A stretch of 64,000 nt of DNA, taken from Fischerella sp. CENA71 (GTDB taxonomy: Bacteria > Cyanobacteriota > Cyanobacteriia > Cyanobacteriales > Nostocaceae). The notes beneath the pieces were generated by a model. That model made no database searches. It saw only the letters and a program-made list of their open reading frames with translations, and had not been told where the DNA came from. The stretch's first letter is position 1. Every line of letters starts with the position of its first letter. Location: assembly GCA_024239075.1 (NCBI GenBank), contig JANBVI010000079.1, forward strand, positions 62,001 through 126,000, in the 5' to 3' direction. Below, one piece after another: positions 54,961-64,000 of this stretch. A program made the position numbers and the translations under genes.

Positions 54961-55256
54961 TTTAGGGATCGGGGATAGGGAAGCAGGGATCGGGCGTTGG
55001 GCATTGGGTATTGGGCATTGGGCATTGGACATGAAGCATGAGGCATTGGGAAAAGACTTGTTAAATAATTCTCTTTTGTCTGCCTTGTCCTCCTTGTCTG
55101 CCTTGTCCCTCTTGTCCTCCTTGTCCCCATTACCCCTTCGCCCCTAATCCCCACTCCCTTGGGGGAGTGGGGGCCCCGAGTTCCCCAGAGGGGGCCCCAC
55201 CTGCCCCTTATCCCCAAAGGGGACCCCTACCTTCCCCAATCCCCGATCCCCTATCT
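54961..55256. repeat. GGGGATCGGGG, GGGCATTGG and CCTTGTCTG repeat block
   Basis: G-rich arrays (GGGCATTGGGTATTGGGCAT) run into C-rich ones (CCTTGTCTGCCTTGTCCTCC, CCGATCCCCT). A GGGGGCCCCGAG palindrome lies at about 55170. Fills the glpX-hemA gap. Confidence 0.7.
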
Positions 55257-55288
55257 CTTATTCCCAATTAGTAAATACGATTTAGCAA

Positions 55289-56575
55289 ATGAATATAGCA
55301 GTAGTGGGGTTAAGCCATAAAACGGCCCCAGTTGAAGTCCGGGAAAAGCTGAGTATTCCAGAACCACAAACCGAAAGTGCGATCGCGCAACTACTTAGCT
55401 ATCCTCATATTGATGAAGTTACCATCCTCAGCACTTGTAACCGTTTAGAAATTTACATTGTCACTGAAGAAAGTGAGCAGGGTGTTCGAGAAGTCACACA
55501 ATTTCTCTCGGAACACAGCAAAATAGCTGTAACATCTCTACGCCAACACCTATTTGTTTTACTTCATCAAGATGCTGTGATGCATTTGATGCGGGTTGCT
55601 GCTGGTTTAGATAGCTTGGTACTTGGTGAAGGTCAAATTCTCGCGCAGGTAAAAAATACTCATAAGCTAGGACAGCAATACAACGGTATAAAAACTATTT
55701 TGAATCGATTATTCAAACAAGCGATTACGGCTGGTAAACGGGTACGTACTGAAACTAGTATTGGTACTGGTGCCGTTTCTATTAGTTCTGCGGCTGTAGA
55801 ATTAGCGCAGATGAAGATAGAAAATCTCGCAGCTTGTCGAGTGGCTATACTAGGTGCTGGCAAAATGTCGCGCTTGTTGGTGCAACACCTAGTTTCTAAA
55901 GGTGCCAGCAAAATTTGTATTTTAAATCGCTCTGTTAGTAGAGCAGAAGAATTAGCGAAAACTTTCGCCGAACATAATATCCAAACTCATCCACTTTCAA
56001 AAATGATGTCAGTAATTTGTGAAAGTGATTTAGTATTTACAAGTACGTCTGCCACTGAGCCAATTTTGGATCGTGCCAAGTTAGAAATTGTGTTAGAAGC
56101 CAGTCGGGCGCTGATGTTAATTGATATTTCTGTGCCGCGCAACGTTCATGCAGACGTTAACGAACTCGCAAACGTCAAAGCGTTTAACGTCGATGATTTG
56201 AAAGCGGTGGTAGCCCAAAACCATGAAAGCCGTCGTAAGATGGCTCAAGAAGCCGAAGGACTTTTAGAAGAAGAAGTAGAAGCTTTTGATGTTTGGTGGC
56301 GATCGCTCGAAACAGTAACTACAATTAGTTGTCTACGCAATAAAATCGAAACTATTCGAGAACAAGAACTAGAAAAAGCTTTATCCCGTTTGGGTTCAGA
56401 ATTTGGCGAAAAACACCAAGAAGTAATCGAGGCTTTAACACGAGGGATTGTTAACAAAATTTTACATGACCCGATGGTACAACTGCGAGCGCAGCAAGAT
56501 GTTGATGCCAGACGCCGTTGTATGCAATCCCTACAAATGTTGTTTAACCTGGATGTAGGAGAGCAATTTAGTTAG
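55289..56575 (+). CDS. hemA: Glutamyl-tRNA reductase
   Basis: HemA reduces glutamyl-tRNA to glutamate-1-semialdehyde with NADPH, the first committed step to chlorophyll, heme and phycobilins. The 428-residue product has [20 protein letters not shown], the catalytic Cys in [10 protein letters not shown] (about 50), [17 protein letters not shown], and the NADPH motif [11 protein letters not shown] (about 190). A C-terminal dimerisation spine ends the protein. Length is normal. Next to glpX as in many cyanobacteria. Confidence 0.97.
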   Translation: MNIAVVGLSHKTAPVEVREKLSIPEPQTESAIAQLLSYPHIDEVTILSTCNRLEIYIVTEESEQGVREVTQFLSEHSKIAVTSLRQHLFVLLHQDAVMHLMRVAAGLDSLVLGEGQILAQVKNTHKLGQQYNGIKTILNRLFKQAITAGKRVRTETSIGTGAVSISSAAVELAQMKIENLAACRVAILGAGKMSRLLVQHLVSKGASKICILNRSVSRAEELAKTFAEHNIQTHPLSKMMSVICESDLVFTSTSATEPILDRAKLEIVLEASRALMLIDISVPRNVHADVNELANVKAFNVDDLKAVVAQNHESRRKMAQEAEGLLEEEVEAFDVWWRSLETVTTISCLRNKIETIREQELEKALSRLGSEFGEKHQEVIEALTRGIVNKILHDPMVQLRAQQDVDARRRCMQSLQMLFNLDVGEQFS

Positions 56576-56577
56576 GA

Positions 56578-56717
56578 ATTGGGGATCGGGGATCAGGGAC
56601 AAGGAGACACGTGGACACGGGGACACGGGGATGTAATTAAGAATCTCTCCGCGTCTTCCACTCACCGCGTCACTGCGTCACTACGTCTCTTCCTGATCCC
56701 CGATCCCCGATCCCTGT
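56578..56717. repeat. GGGGATCGGGG / CTCCGCGTCTTCC palindromic repeat
   Basis: G-rich (GGGGATCGGGGATCAGGGAC) then C-rich (CTCACCGCGTCACTGCGTCA, CCCCGATCCCCGATCC) arrays between hemA and UPF0182. Same family as the insert in the UPF0182 gene itself. Confidence 0.7.
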
Positions 56718-59700
56718 ATGAACCGCCTTTTTCGAGTCATTGCACTGTTATTTGGTTTGTGGCTATTGTTGGAATTAGCCTCACGTCTGGTTGCGGAAAT
56801 TCTTTGGTTTGATGAAGTTGGATATTTACAAGAATTTCTGTTGCGTTTACAGACACAAGCGGGTTTGTGGGTGATCGCTTTTTTGATCTCAATCAGTTTT
56901 TTACTAGGGAATTTAGTTATAGCCAATCGTCTCAAGTACCACTTTGGGAAGATAGGGACGCAGGGACGCGGGGATGGGGGGATGGGGGGAGATGAGGACG
57001 CGGGGAGATGGGGACGCGGGGACGCTGGGAGTATAAATGAAAGATTCTCCGTGTCACCGCGTCAGAATATCTCCGTGTCTTCTCAAGCGTCACCGCGTCA
57101 GAATATCTCCGCGTCTTCTGAAAGCGCGTCTTCTCATCTGAAGCTACACCTACTCTTCCCAACAGTTCTAGGACTGAGTGCGTTAGCAGGATTTATTCTG
57201 ATTTATTACACTCAAACGGCTTTTGATTTGTGGTTTGGCAATATCAAACTCTTCACTTTATCTTGGCAACTACCACCCGCATTACAGTTATTTTTACAAC
57301 TTTTTAACACCGCAGAAATACGTTTACCGATTGTCAATACAGGTTTGCTGGTGGTTTTGGTGATCGCAATTTTGATTAATCATCAGTTTTTTTTAAAAGC
57401 GATCGCCCTATTGATTAGCTTGCTATTAGCGTTTTTACTATCAGCACGTTGGGTGCTGGTTTTGCAGTATTTCCAACCTACAAGTTTTAACAGTACAGAC
57501 CCTCTTTTTCACAAAGATATTAGTTTTTATATATTCTCTCTACCAATTTGGGAGCTATTAAAATTTTGGTTGCTAGGACTTTTTTTATACAGTCTAGTCT
57601 CTGTAACATTAATTTATTTGCGTTCGTCTAATAGCTTGAGTGAGGGTTGGTTTCCAGGCTTTTCTGTACGGCAGCGACTCCATTTAAACGCCTTAACAAG
57701 TTTGCTGATGCTGGTAATCGGCTGGCATTATTGGTTGTTGCGCTACGAACTTTTATATTCTAAGCGTGGCTTTAATTTTGGTGCTAGCTACACAGAAGTC
57801 AAGGTACAGTTACCAATTTATACTGGACTGAGTTTATTGGCGGTAGCGATCGCATTTTACTTACTGTGGCGAATATATATTTTATCTAGACGGAAAAAAG
57901 TCAGATTAAGACCAATTCCCTTCCCCCGCCAACTAGTCTACTTGCTCGTATTGTACCTAGTAGTAGCAGGGGTTTCTGGCGAAATCTTGCCCACAATTGT
58001 ACAGCGCTTTTTTGTCCAACCCAATGAATTAGCCCAGGAAAGACCTTATATTGCTCGTACAATTGCTTTCACCCGCAAAGCATTTAAATTAGATGCGATC
58101 GACGCGGAAACTTTTGATCCACGAGGTCAATTGACAGCAGCTGACTTAAAGGAAAATCAGCAAACAATTGGTAATATCCGTTTGTGGGATACCCGTCCTT
58201 TGTTAGAAACTAATCGTCAGTTGCAACAAATTCGACCGTATTATAAGTTTCCTGGTGCTGATATTGACCGCTATACTTTATTGCGAAACCTTCAAAATAA
58301 AACAACAGAATATCAACAAACCATTATTGCAGCAAGGGAACTAGATTATGGTGATGTTCCGCAGCAGGCGCAAACTTGGATAAACCAACATTTAGTTTAC
58401 ACTCACGGTTACGGTTTTACACTTAGTCCAGTAAATCTTGTTGGCCCCGGTGGATTACCCTATTACTACGTTAAAGATATTGGTGTTGAAGATACACCTA
58501 GTCAAGGAGCTTTACAAATTACCACAGAAGAAATTCGTGTCAGTGTTCCCATTACCCAACCACGCATTTATTACGGGGAAATTACTGACACTTACGTGAT
58601 GACTGGAACAAGAACCCAAGAATTAGATTATCCCAGTGGTAACGAGAATGTCTATAACGTCTACGATGGGGGGGGCGGAATTTCTATTGGTGCGATGTGG
58701 CGGCGGTTGCTGTTTGCTCAATATCTCAAAGATTGGCAAATGCTACTGACGCGCAACTTTAATTCTCAAACCAGATTATTATTTCGTCGCAACATTCGAG
58801 AAAGGGTACAAGCGATCGCGCCTTTTTTACATTTTGACAGTGATCCCTACTTAGTTGCTGCGGATGGGGGAGGGACAACTCTTACAGGTAAATCAACAGA
58901 CCTTTACTGGATAATTGATGCTTACACCACAAGCGATCGCTATCCCTACTCTGATGCTGGGAAAAATCCATTTAATTACATTCGTAATTCCGTCAAAGTT
59001 GTTGTTGATGCCTACAATGGCACAGTAGATTTCTATATTGCTGATCCCACAGATCCAGTCATCACAACTCTGGGGAACATTTTTCCTCAGATGCTCAAAC
59101 CTCTGGAAGCTATGCCAGCTGCACTGCGTAGTCATATTCGTTACCCAGGAGATTTTTTTAGCATTCAATCAGAACGCCTGCTGACATATCACATGATCGA
59201 TCCACAGGTGTTTTATAATCGGGAAGATTTATGGGAAATACCGACAGAAATTTATGGGAGCGAACAGCAATCGGTAGAACCATACTACCTAATCATGAAA
59301 TTGCCACAAGCACAAACAGAAGAGTTTATTTTACTGTTACCTTTTAAGCCCAACCAACGTGCAAATTTAATTGCTTGGTTAGCAGCACGTTCTGATGGCG
59401 ATAACTACGGCAAATTGTTACTATATGAATTTCCTAAACAATTATTAGTCTACGGAACTCAACAAATTGAAGCATTAATAAACCAAGATCCGGTAATTTC
59501 TCAACAGATTACTCTCTGGAACCGTGAAGGTTCAAAAGTAGTTCAAGGAAATCTTTTAGTTATTCCTATTGAGCAATCTCTTTTATATGTTGAACCCTTA
59601 TATTTGGAAGCAGAACAAAATAGTTTGCCAACATTTGTCGCAGTCATTGTTGCCTACGAAAATAAAATTGTGATGGCAGAAACTTTAGAACAAGCATTTG

Positions 59701-59759
59701 CTGCTATCTTTCAGCCAGAGAAACCAGCTTCACCGACAATTATACGACCTGTGGAGTGA
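56718..59759 (+). CDS. UPF0182 family membrane protein
   Basis: A 1013-residue protein of a family with unknown function. The N-terminal 400 residues contain seven or so hydrophobic helices (for example [20 protein letters not shown] and [17 protein letters not shown]). The soluble part from about 430 has the family blocks [18 protein letters not shown] and [17 protein letters not shown], then [20 protein letters not shown]. Residues about 79-140 are a Ser/Arg/Gly-rich insertion made of repeat sequence, not seen in the normal family as I know it; it lies in the loop after the second helix. Single gene; starts only 142 bp after hemA across repeats. Confidence 0.88.
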   Translation: MNRLFRVIALLFGLWLLLELASRLVAEILWFDEVGYLQEFLLRLQTQAGLWVIAFLISISFLLGNLVIANRLKYHFGKIGTQGRGDGGMGGDEDAGRWGRGDAGSINERFSVSPRQNISVSSQASPRQNISASSESASSHLKLHLLFPTVLGLSALAGFILIYYTQTAFDLWFGNIKLFTLSWQLPPALQLFLQLFNTAEIRLPIVNTGLLVVLVIAILINHQFFLKAIALLISLLLAFLLSARWVLVLQYFQPTSFNSTDPLFHKDISFYIFSLPIWELLKFWLLGLFLYSLVSVTLIYLRSSNSLSEGWFPGFSVRQRLHLNALTSLLMLVIGWHYWLLRYELLYSKRGFNFGASYTEVKVQLPIYTGLSLLAVAIAFYLLWRIYILSRRKKVRLRPIPFPRQLVYLLVLYLVVAGVSGEILPTIVQRFFVQPNELAQERPYIARTIAFTRKAFKLDAIDAETFDPRGQLTAADLKENQQTIGNIRLWDTRPLLETNRQLQQIRPYYKFPGADIDRYTLLRNLQNKTTEYQQTIIAARELDYGDVPQQAQTWINQHLVYTHGYGFTLSPVNLVGPGGLPYYYVKDIGVEDTPSQGALQITTEEIRVSVPITQPRIYYGEITDTYVMTGTRTQELDYPSGNENVYNVYDGGGGISIGAMWRRLLFAQYLKDWQMLLTRNFNSQTRLLFRRNIRERVQAIAPFLHFDSDPYLVAADGGGTTLTGKSTDLYWIIDAYTTSDRYPYSDAGKNPFNYIRNSVKVVVDAYNGTVDFYIADPTDPVITTLGNIFPQMLKPLEAMPAALRSHIRYPGDFFSIQSERLLTYHMIDPQVFYNREDLWEIPTEIYGSEQQSVEPYYLIMKLPQAQTEEFILLLPFKPNQRANLIAWLAARSDGDNYGKLLLYEFPKQLLVYGTQQIEALINQDPVISQQITLWNREGSKVVQGNLLVIPIEQSLLYVEPLYLEAEQNSLPTFVAVIVAYENKIVMAETLEQAFAAIFQPEKPASPTIIRPVE
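56950..57140. repeat. GACGCGG/CCGCGTC repeat inserted in frame in UPF0182
   Basis: G-rich copies (GACGCAGGGACGCGGGGATG) are followed by C-rich copies (CTCCGTGTCACCGCGTCAGA). The frame is kept. Peptides such as RGDAGSI and [10 protein letters not shown] resemble those in the ABC exporter insert. Confidence 0.75.
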
Positions 59760-60112
59760 GGGCAGGAAGCAGAAAGATGTGTATGCCTGTGGCGCTTGTT
59801 TCCTCTGAGAAAAAGAGAGCGATCGCTTTTGATAATACAAATATACTATAAATCTTAAGTAAACATCCACAAAGGATTGCAAAGATATTTGACTCATTCG
59901 TAAGTATTACTAACAATTTTTTTTAGAATATATAGAGAATATTCTCAAGATTTAATAACTCTGAATCTCAGCCATTAAAACACTAACTGGTACCAGAATT
60001 TGCCAATACGAAATATACAGATTTAACTGCACAAAAAAACTGGAATATTGCGTGTTTAACTCATTTTCAAAAATTAATTAAGTACATTCTCTTTTCAGAG
60101 GAGGCATAAACG
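59760..60112. promoter_or_regulatory. Upstream region of the divergent psbA
   Basis: Contains GAGAATATTCTC (59935-59946), a perfect 12-bp palindrome about 170 bp before the ATG, next to AGAATAT (59925-59931). A GAGGAGG ribosome-binding site lies at 60099-60105, with 7 bases to the ATG. Otherwise AT-rich. Confidence 0.45.
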
Positions 60113-61183
60113 ATGACGACAATCATTCAACGTCGAAAAGAATTTGATTTTTCCAATCTATGGGATCGATTTTGCGCGTGGATTACCAGCACTAACAATC
60201 GGGTTTACATTGGCTGGTTTGGGGTGCTGATGATTCCTACTTTGCTTGCTGCTACTATTTGTTTCATTCTCGCTTTTATTGTTGCCCCTGGTGTAGATAT
60301 GGAAGGTATTAGAGAGCCAATTAAAGGTTCTTTGATAGATGGCAACAATTTGATTAGCGCTGGTGTTGTGCCAACTTCTGCTGCGGTTGGCTTGCATTTT
60401 TATCCTATTTGGGAAGCTGCTTCCTTAGATGAATGGCTTTATAACGGCGGTCCCTATCAGTTGATCGTACTGCACTTTTTAATTGGTATTTGGTGCTATT
60501 TGGGAAGACTTTGGGAACTAAGCTATCGCCTTGGTATGCGTCCTTGGATTGCCGTTGCTTTTTCTGCAAATGCCGCCGCCGCAACAGCTGTTTTGCTAGT
60601 TTACCCCATTGGTCAAGGTAGCTTTGCTGACGGTTTACCTTTGGGAATTGCAGGGACATTCCACTTTATGATGGCTGTGCAAGCAAATCATAATATCCTG
60701 ATGCATCCGTTTCATATGTTGGGGGTTGCTGGAGTCTTTGGTGGCGCATTTTTAAGTGCCTTGCATGGTTCTTTAGTCACCTCAACCCTGATTCGCAATA
60801 CCGACGAAAATGAATCTATCAACGCTGGGTATCAACTTGGTCAACAGCAAAGGACTCACAGCTACTTGGCAGGGCATTATGGTTTTTTAGGTCGCCTGCT
60901 CATTCCCCCTTTTGCTAGTCGAAATCACCGCAGTTTTTATTTCCTGCTAGCTGCCTTGCCAACAATAGGTATTTGGTTTGCTGCATTAGGTCTTTGTTCT
61001 GTAGCTTTTAACTTAAATGGCTTTAACTTCAATCACTCTATCTTGGATAGTGGGGGTGCAGTGATTCCCACAAATGCTGATATCCTCAATCGAGCTAATC
61101 TTGGCATACAAGCAATGCACGCTCCTAATACCCATCATTTCCCACTGATTCTGTCTAGCGGTACACCAATTTCAGTAAGTTGA
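60113..61183 (+). CDS. psbA: Divergent ('rogue') photosystem II D1 protein
   Basis: A D1 paralogue of 356 residues with the full five-helix core. Query residue = canonical + 3 up to helix D. Retained: TyrZ (Tyr164), Asp170 (173), His190 (193), chlorophyll His198 (201), iron His215 (218), His332 (336) and His337 (341). Changed: Asp61 to Glu, Glu/Gln130 to Leu, Asn181 to His, Glu189 to Asn, Glu333 to Ala, Asp342 to Ile, Ala344 to Ser, and iron ligand His272 to Tyr (276). So the oxygen-evolving cluster cannot form normally. This matches the rogue/sentinel D1 group. It is not the chlorophyll f synthase group, which has a Gln-Asp pair at 130-131; here it is Leu-Trp. Probable role: inactive photosystem II under special light or low-oxygen states. 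Confidence 0.9.
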   Translation: MTTIIQRRKEFDFSNLWDRFCAWITSTNNRVYIGWFGVLMIPTLLAATICFILAFIVAPGVDMEGIREPIKGSLIDGNNLISAGVVPTSAAVGLHFYPIWEAASLDEWLYNGGPYQLIVLHFLIGIWCYLGRLWELSYRLGMRPWIAVAFSANAAAATAVLLVYPIGQGSFADGLPLGIAGTFHFMMAVQANHNILMHPFHMLGVAGVFGGAFLSALHGSLVTSTLIRNTDENESINAGYQLGQQQRTHSYLAGHYGFLGRLLIPPFASRNHRSFYFLLAALPTIGIWFAALGLCSVAFNLNGFNFNHSILDSGGAVIPTNADILNRANLGIQAMHAPNTHHFPLILSSGTPISVS

Positions 61184-61206
61184 AAAATTGAAAGTTTCCT
61201 TGTAAT

Positions 61207-61247
61207 CCGTCCTTTGCTTAGATTTTACAGGGGCGGTTTTTTTAAGT
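61207..61247 (+). terminator. psbA terminator candidate
   Basis: CCGTCCT ... AGGGGCGG followed by TTTTTTT. Imperfect stem with a long loop, then seven T. Lies 24 bases after the psbA stop. Confidence 0.5.
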
Positions 61248-61315
61248 TAAGCTAAAACCTGCTTTTTTGGTTTCCGATGCAAGTGCAACCCACCAGTATA
61301 ATTTGTATAAAAGAT

Positions 61316-61355
61316 AAAACCCCAAAGCATAAGCACTTTGAGGGTTAGATTTTAT
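61316..61355 (+). terminator. Second hairpin with T-rich tail
   Basis: AACCCCAAAG and CTTTGAGGGTT pair with one bulge around CATAAGCA, then AGATTTTATTTTA. About 130 bp after psbA; could be a second psbA terminator or belong to a small RNA. Confidence 0.45.
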
Positions 61356-61521
61356 TTTATATTCAAGGTCTTTATATAAGCTGACCTCGTTTTGTTACAA
61401 AAAGTAAACTGCTATTTAGATTCTCATCAAATTAGTTAAATTTTGTAATCTTTAATATTTTCTTAAGCTTTTAAATTTAATATTTTCTTTAGATTGTTCA
61501 CGATAACCGACACAAATGAAA

Positions 61522-61545
61522 CCCCGGTTGTAAACCGGGGCTTTT
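61522..61545 (+). terminator. Strong GC-rich hairpin
   Basis: CCCCGGTT-GTA-AACCGGGG followed by CTTTTG. A perfect 8-bp stem; the ACCCCGGTTGTAAACCGGGG form also occurs as a dispersed palindrome in Nostocales. Would end a transcript from 61.3 kb. Confidence 0.5.
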
Positions 61546-61599
61546 GTCAATGTCAGCTATTGTAATTTTGCTGTAAGCTGTCGCAATGGGGTAAGTGCT

Positions 61600-61821
61600 G
61601 TGAACGCATCAACATTACGTCAACTTTGGTCTTTAATAGAAGACACTCAGACCAATATTCTTTTAGAAGTCAACGACGCGGAACTAATTCAACAGTTGCT
61701 AAGGCGACTGGAAAACCAAAAACTACTCAGTAGTGAAGAGATGAAAGTCATCCGTGCCTATATTAGCTCTAGACTCCCGTTAATTAGGGATTTGGCGATG
61801 GTGAGAAGAGGTTGTACTTGA
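61600..61821 (+). CDS. Conserved hypothetical small helical protein
   Basis: A 73-residue protein from a GTG at 61600. Entirely helical pattern with LRQLWSLIEDTQTNILLEVN and LIQQLLRRLENQKLLSSEEM, ending LPLIRDLAMVRRGCT. No family recalled. No signal peptide. Separate promoter likely, as it follows a hairpin. Confidence 0.6.
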   Translation: MNASTLRQLWSLIEDTQTNILLEVNDAELIQQLLRRLENQKLLSSEEMKVIRAYISSRLPLIRDLAMVRRGCT

Positions 61822-62121
61822 GTTGTTGGTTGTTGGTATAAATAAATCTGCGAGAAACCCTATCCTTTGGGAATGTCTACCCTGCGGGAAGCTAACGCAA
61901 CAACGAACGAGTTCGCCTGGTGCTTTATGGTAAGTACCCGTCCACTGCACTGGCTCACCGCTAGCGCGTATACGCGAACGCAGTTGCACCCAAACGGCGT
62001 CTACATGGGGATCTCATATCAATTTATCAATTCTTCAAAAGACGGCTACAGATGATGACGCAAAGACGCGGAGATTGATCTGTTGCGAGATTATAGAGAA
62101 TTGGTATCACAACACTACAAT
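61822..62121. repeat. CGGGAAGC / GCTAGCGCG dispersed repeat region
   Basis: Contains CTACCCTGCGGGAAGCTAAC, ACGAACGAGTTCGCC, GCGCGTATACGCG and GTTGCACCCAAACGGCGTC, all short palindromes of the dispersed GCGG/CCGC family also seen at 18.7 and 51.4 kb. No credible gene; short frames here are repeat-derived. Confidence 0.5.
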
Positions 62122-63393
62122 TTATTTTGTTTGTGGTTCAGAGTTTTCGATAGTGAGCCTTTTGATATGCTGGTCTAAACTTTGCAACAGGTTATTGAGA
62201 GCGTTAAAAGTCTCTAGCTGACTAGAGTTAACATTGCGGTTAACTAAAATTCTCTCTTGTAACTCATGCAATTTATAGCTGAGTTGTTGAGATATACTTA
62301 AGGCATCACGACTAAGACGGGTTAACTGTTGTTGTTGATAAAACTTTAATGCTGCTCCTCGCAGTACTTGAAGGGTAGCTTCTTCACCGTACATACCTGG
62401 CATAACTCGCAAGCGCAATAATAAACGGTCTTGCTGATGTAGACATTCTCTTTCCACTTGTTTAGGTTCTGCAAGTGTGCTTATAGGGAGCGAACCAAAT
62501 CTTTTCAACTCATTCATGACTCCCTGAAAGACTGAGAGAGGTACTTTCTCTAATACAGATTGCAAAACTCCATTTTCACTCCACAAAATTCTGCCTGTGT
62601 AAGGTAGTCTTTCTAAATACAACCGACCAATTCCTCCTGCTAAAACCCTACCTAATAATTCTTCTAATAATTTTTTTGGTGGTAAGGTTAACAGTATTTC
62701 TACAGGAGAGAATTCTGCTGTTATTGGTACTGATAAAATCGGCAAGTTACCACTGGTTAGAACATGAGAATTATTTTGTTCTGTTTGTTGTGCTTCTGTT
62801 GTATTGGGATTTGTAATAACTACAGGATGCAACTGAAGAGTATTTTTACTTGTACTATTTGCTTCTGAGTTAGGTAAAGAATTTAATTGCAGGTTGTTAT
62901 TTTCGGTATAAGTCGGGTTTGAATTTGTTGATGATTGCTGAGTGGATATTGATTGCTGTTCAGGCTGTTCTTGAGTTGCTGAGTGAGATGTATTTTTATA
63001 GTTTAGGTAAGATGAAAGTATTTTGCGGTGAATATCGCCTGTAATCGTTTCAGGTACTAATGTACAGTTGATGTAAGACAAGATGCGATGAATGTAATCT
63101 AATGCCGCACTATCTTCTTGATTAACCATACCTAACAACAAGCTGTTATCTTCCATTTTCAATGGCACAACTTGGTGGTATAAGCAAGCTTCAAAGGACA
63201 GAAAACTCTCGATCAGCTGGAATACTTGCTCGCGTTCTATTCCTTGCTTCCATAGTATTTTTGTATCAGATGACACTTGTTGTTGTTCAGTAAACTCAGT
63301 ATCGGTTGATTTGCCCTTTGAAGACAACATAGGCTTAGATTGCTTGGTATTTCTATATCCTATTCTGCCCCTAAACGTTTTGGCAGTAAACAA
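62122..63393 (-). CDS. PilB/GspE-like protein without ATPase core
   Basis: A 423-residue protein. Residues about 45-130 match the MshEN/T2SSE N-terminal domain (SFLSFEACLYHQVVPLKMED, then ALDYIHRILSYINCTLVP). A Gln/Asn/Thr-rich linker (135-225) follows. Residues 235-345 resemble the next PilB/GspE domain (LLEELLGRVLAGGIGRLYLE, RILWSENGVLQSVLE and LLLRLRVMPGMYGEEATLQ), with EATLQVLRGAALKFYQQQQL. The protein then ends in a coiled coil (LSRDALSISQQLSYKLHELQ). No Walker A or B is present, so it cannot be an ATPase. Likely a regulatory or structural partner of type IV pili or secretion. Confidence 0.7.
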   Translation of the reverse strand: MFTAKTFRGRIGYRNTKQSKPMLSSKGKSTDTEFTEQQQVSSDTKILWKQGIEREQVFQLIESFLSFEACLYHQVVPLKMEDNSLLLGMVNQEDSAALDYIHRILSYINCTLVPETITGDIHRKILSSYLNYKNTSHSATQEQPEQQSISTQQSSTNSNPTYTENNNLQLNSLPNSEANSTSKNTLQLHPVVITNPNTTEAQQTEQNNSHVLTSGNLPILSVPITAEFSPVEILLTLPPKKLLEELLGRVLAGGIGRLYLERLPYTGRILWSENGVLQSVLEKVPLSVFQGVMNELKRFGSLPISTLAEPKQVERECLHQQDRLLLRLRVMPGMYGEEATLQVLRGAALKFYQQQQLTRLSRDALSISQQLSYKLHELQERILVNRNVNSSQLETFNALNNLLQSLDQHIKRLTIENSEPQTK

Positions 63394-63598
63394 ATCATAA
63401 TATTTAGATAAATAAAAGTTAAATTAGCTACAAATCAGCCAAAACTTAATCTGGATTCAACATCGAAAACACTTAACTGTATAAATGGCTAGCAGTTGGT
63501 AGTCTTTCTTGCTTATCGTTGGGAGTAACTAACTCTACAGTTGTGTAGTAGTGGGAAACTCCCTATTGTGCAATTAACAACCAACAATCATGCATATT
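63394..63598. other. Intergenic region, no gene seen
   Basis: About 205 bp on the 3' side of the HTH gene, AT-rich, with CAACCAACAATCATGC just before the stop of that gene. It could include the promoter of the PilB-like gene. Confidence 0.3.
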
Positions 63599-64000
63599 CT
63601 AATCTTCGCTTCTCAAGGTCTGAGCTATCAAGTAGACTTTAGTCCATTCACCCATTGCTTGATGGGTTTTGAGTTTTAATTTTTTCGCTATCTCTTCTAT
63701 ACTGTTGCCTGCTCGTCGTAGTTCTAGAACCTGTCGCTGAGTTGGGGTCAATTTTTCATGCAATTGCTGAAGTTGAGTTGGTGTCAGTCCCAGATTATGC
63801 TCTTTTAATGATGTTTGTAGCCAAGATTCGACTAGTTCTGGTTTGTCTTTGAGAGCAAACACACGCACTGCGTGGTAGCTAACTTTTTCTCGTAACCGAT
63901 AAATTACATTGATTGGCTTACCTAATTTTCTGGCGATCGCATCTTGGGATTGACCTTGTAAGTATAGCCGTAACCAATCTACTGCTTCTTGTCCAAGGTT
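63599..64000 (-). CDS. HTH-rich protein, 5' part outside the window
   Basis: The frame is open to the window edge; 133 residues are visible, starting NLGQEAVDWLRLYLQGQSQD. Two HTH-like units appear: AIARKLGKPINVIYRLREKV (about 20-40) and LTPTQRQVLELRRAGNSIEE-IAKKLKLK (about 88-115). The second looks like a sigma-4/LuxR-type recognition helix. An internal GTG at 63868 is not the real start because the frame continues upstream with sensible codons. Function unknown; it is probably a DNA-binding regulator. It lies upstream of the PilB-like gene on the same strand (206 bp). Confidence 0.6.
   Translation of the reverse strand, partial: NLGQEAVDWLRLYLQGQSQDAIARKLGKPINVIYRLREKVSYHAVRVFALKDKPELVESWLQTSLKEHNLGLTPTQLQQLHEKLTPTQRQVLELRRAGNSIEEIAKKLKLKTHQAMGEWTKVYLIAQTLRSED

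Noticed and set aside
60113-61183. psbA as chlorophyll f synthase (ChlF)
   Set aside because: The Gln-Asp pair at canonical 130-131 known for ChlF is Leu-Trp here, and Asp170, which I recall as lost in that group, is kept; no far-red cluster genes are next to it.

Overview
The window comes from a filamentous, almost certainly heterocyst-forming cyanobacterium (order Nostocales). The evidence is the very frequent HIP1 octamer GCGATCGC, a photosystem II D1-family gene, Calvin-cycle enzymes of cyanobacterial type (gap2, glpX-type FBPase/SBPase), cyanobacteria-only families (SipA, cyanobacterial Hfq, DUF2949, DUF4168, DUF6464, DUF6761, UPF0182) and intergenic heptanucleotide and GGGGATC-type repeats typical of Nostoc-like genomes. 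Species cannot be fixed by reading alone. Most of the window is ordinary chromosome. No intact transposase, prophage, CRISPR array, rRNA or tRNA was found.

Layout. 0.1-4.6 kb: a TIR-like orphan, a repeat-rich gap with a 173-nt inverted-repeat element, then a small protein, mltA and lpxD (envelope). 5-13 kb: argS, a Uma2 nuclease remnant, a 2TM protein, a 2H phosphoesterase, holA, a DUF4168 protein, a PAS-LuxR regulator, a DUF6464 protein and fmt. 14-21.7 kb: a secreted protein, sipA-prxQ, small cyanobacterial proteins, divergent dapF/hfq, and a Tat-exported GMC oxidoreductase. 21.8-26.8 kb (minus): a pentapeptide/HhH membrane protein overlapping an Lhr-like helicase, and a small lipoprotein. 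27-33.5 kb: thiL, gap2, nadD, murC-murB, GNAT. 33.5-42 kb: a PaO-like Rieske oxygenase, a type I secretion ABC exporter overlapping a parvulin, a DUF92/VTE6-like kinase, and a signal-less subtilase. 42-53.5 kb: a phosphoribulokinase paralogue, radC, an ABC ATPase, a response regulator, a glutaredoxin-BolA pair, a PrcA-like protease, plsC, tadA, grxC. 53.9-64 kb: glpX, hemA, UPF0182, a divergent D1, and an ATPase-less PilB-like protein beside an HTH gene cut by the window end.

How genes fit together. gap2 and glpX serve the Calvin cycle and share an almost identical stretch around their GTG start codons; the glpX start is also the base of a perfect 14-bp stem with its own leader. The parvulin and ABC exporter look like a secretion module, and a nearby subtilase with PPC domains and no signal peptide is a plausible cargo. 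GrxD and BolA form the usual Fe-S/iron pair.

Most interesting points: (1) the 60.1 kb psbA encodes a 'rogue' D1 lacking several Mn4CaO5 ligands and, unexpectedly, the His272 iron ligand; (2) one intergenic repeat family has entered two unrelated genes in frame (the ABC exporter and UPF0182), giving both similar Ser/Arg/Pro-rich segments; (3) the start-codon-sequestering hairpin of glpX; (4) a phosphoribulokinase paralogue without the redox cysteine pairs.
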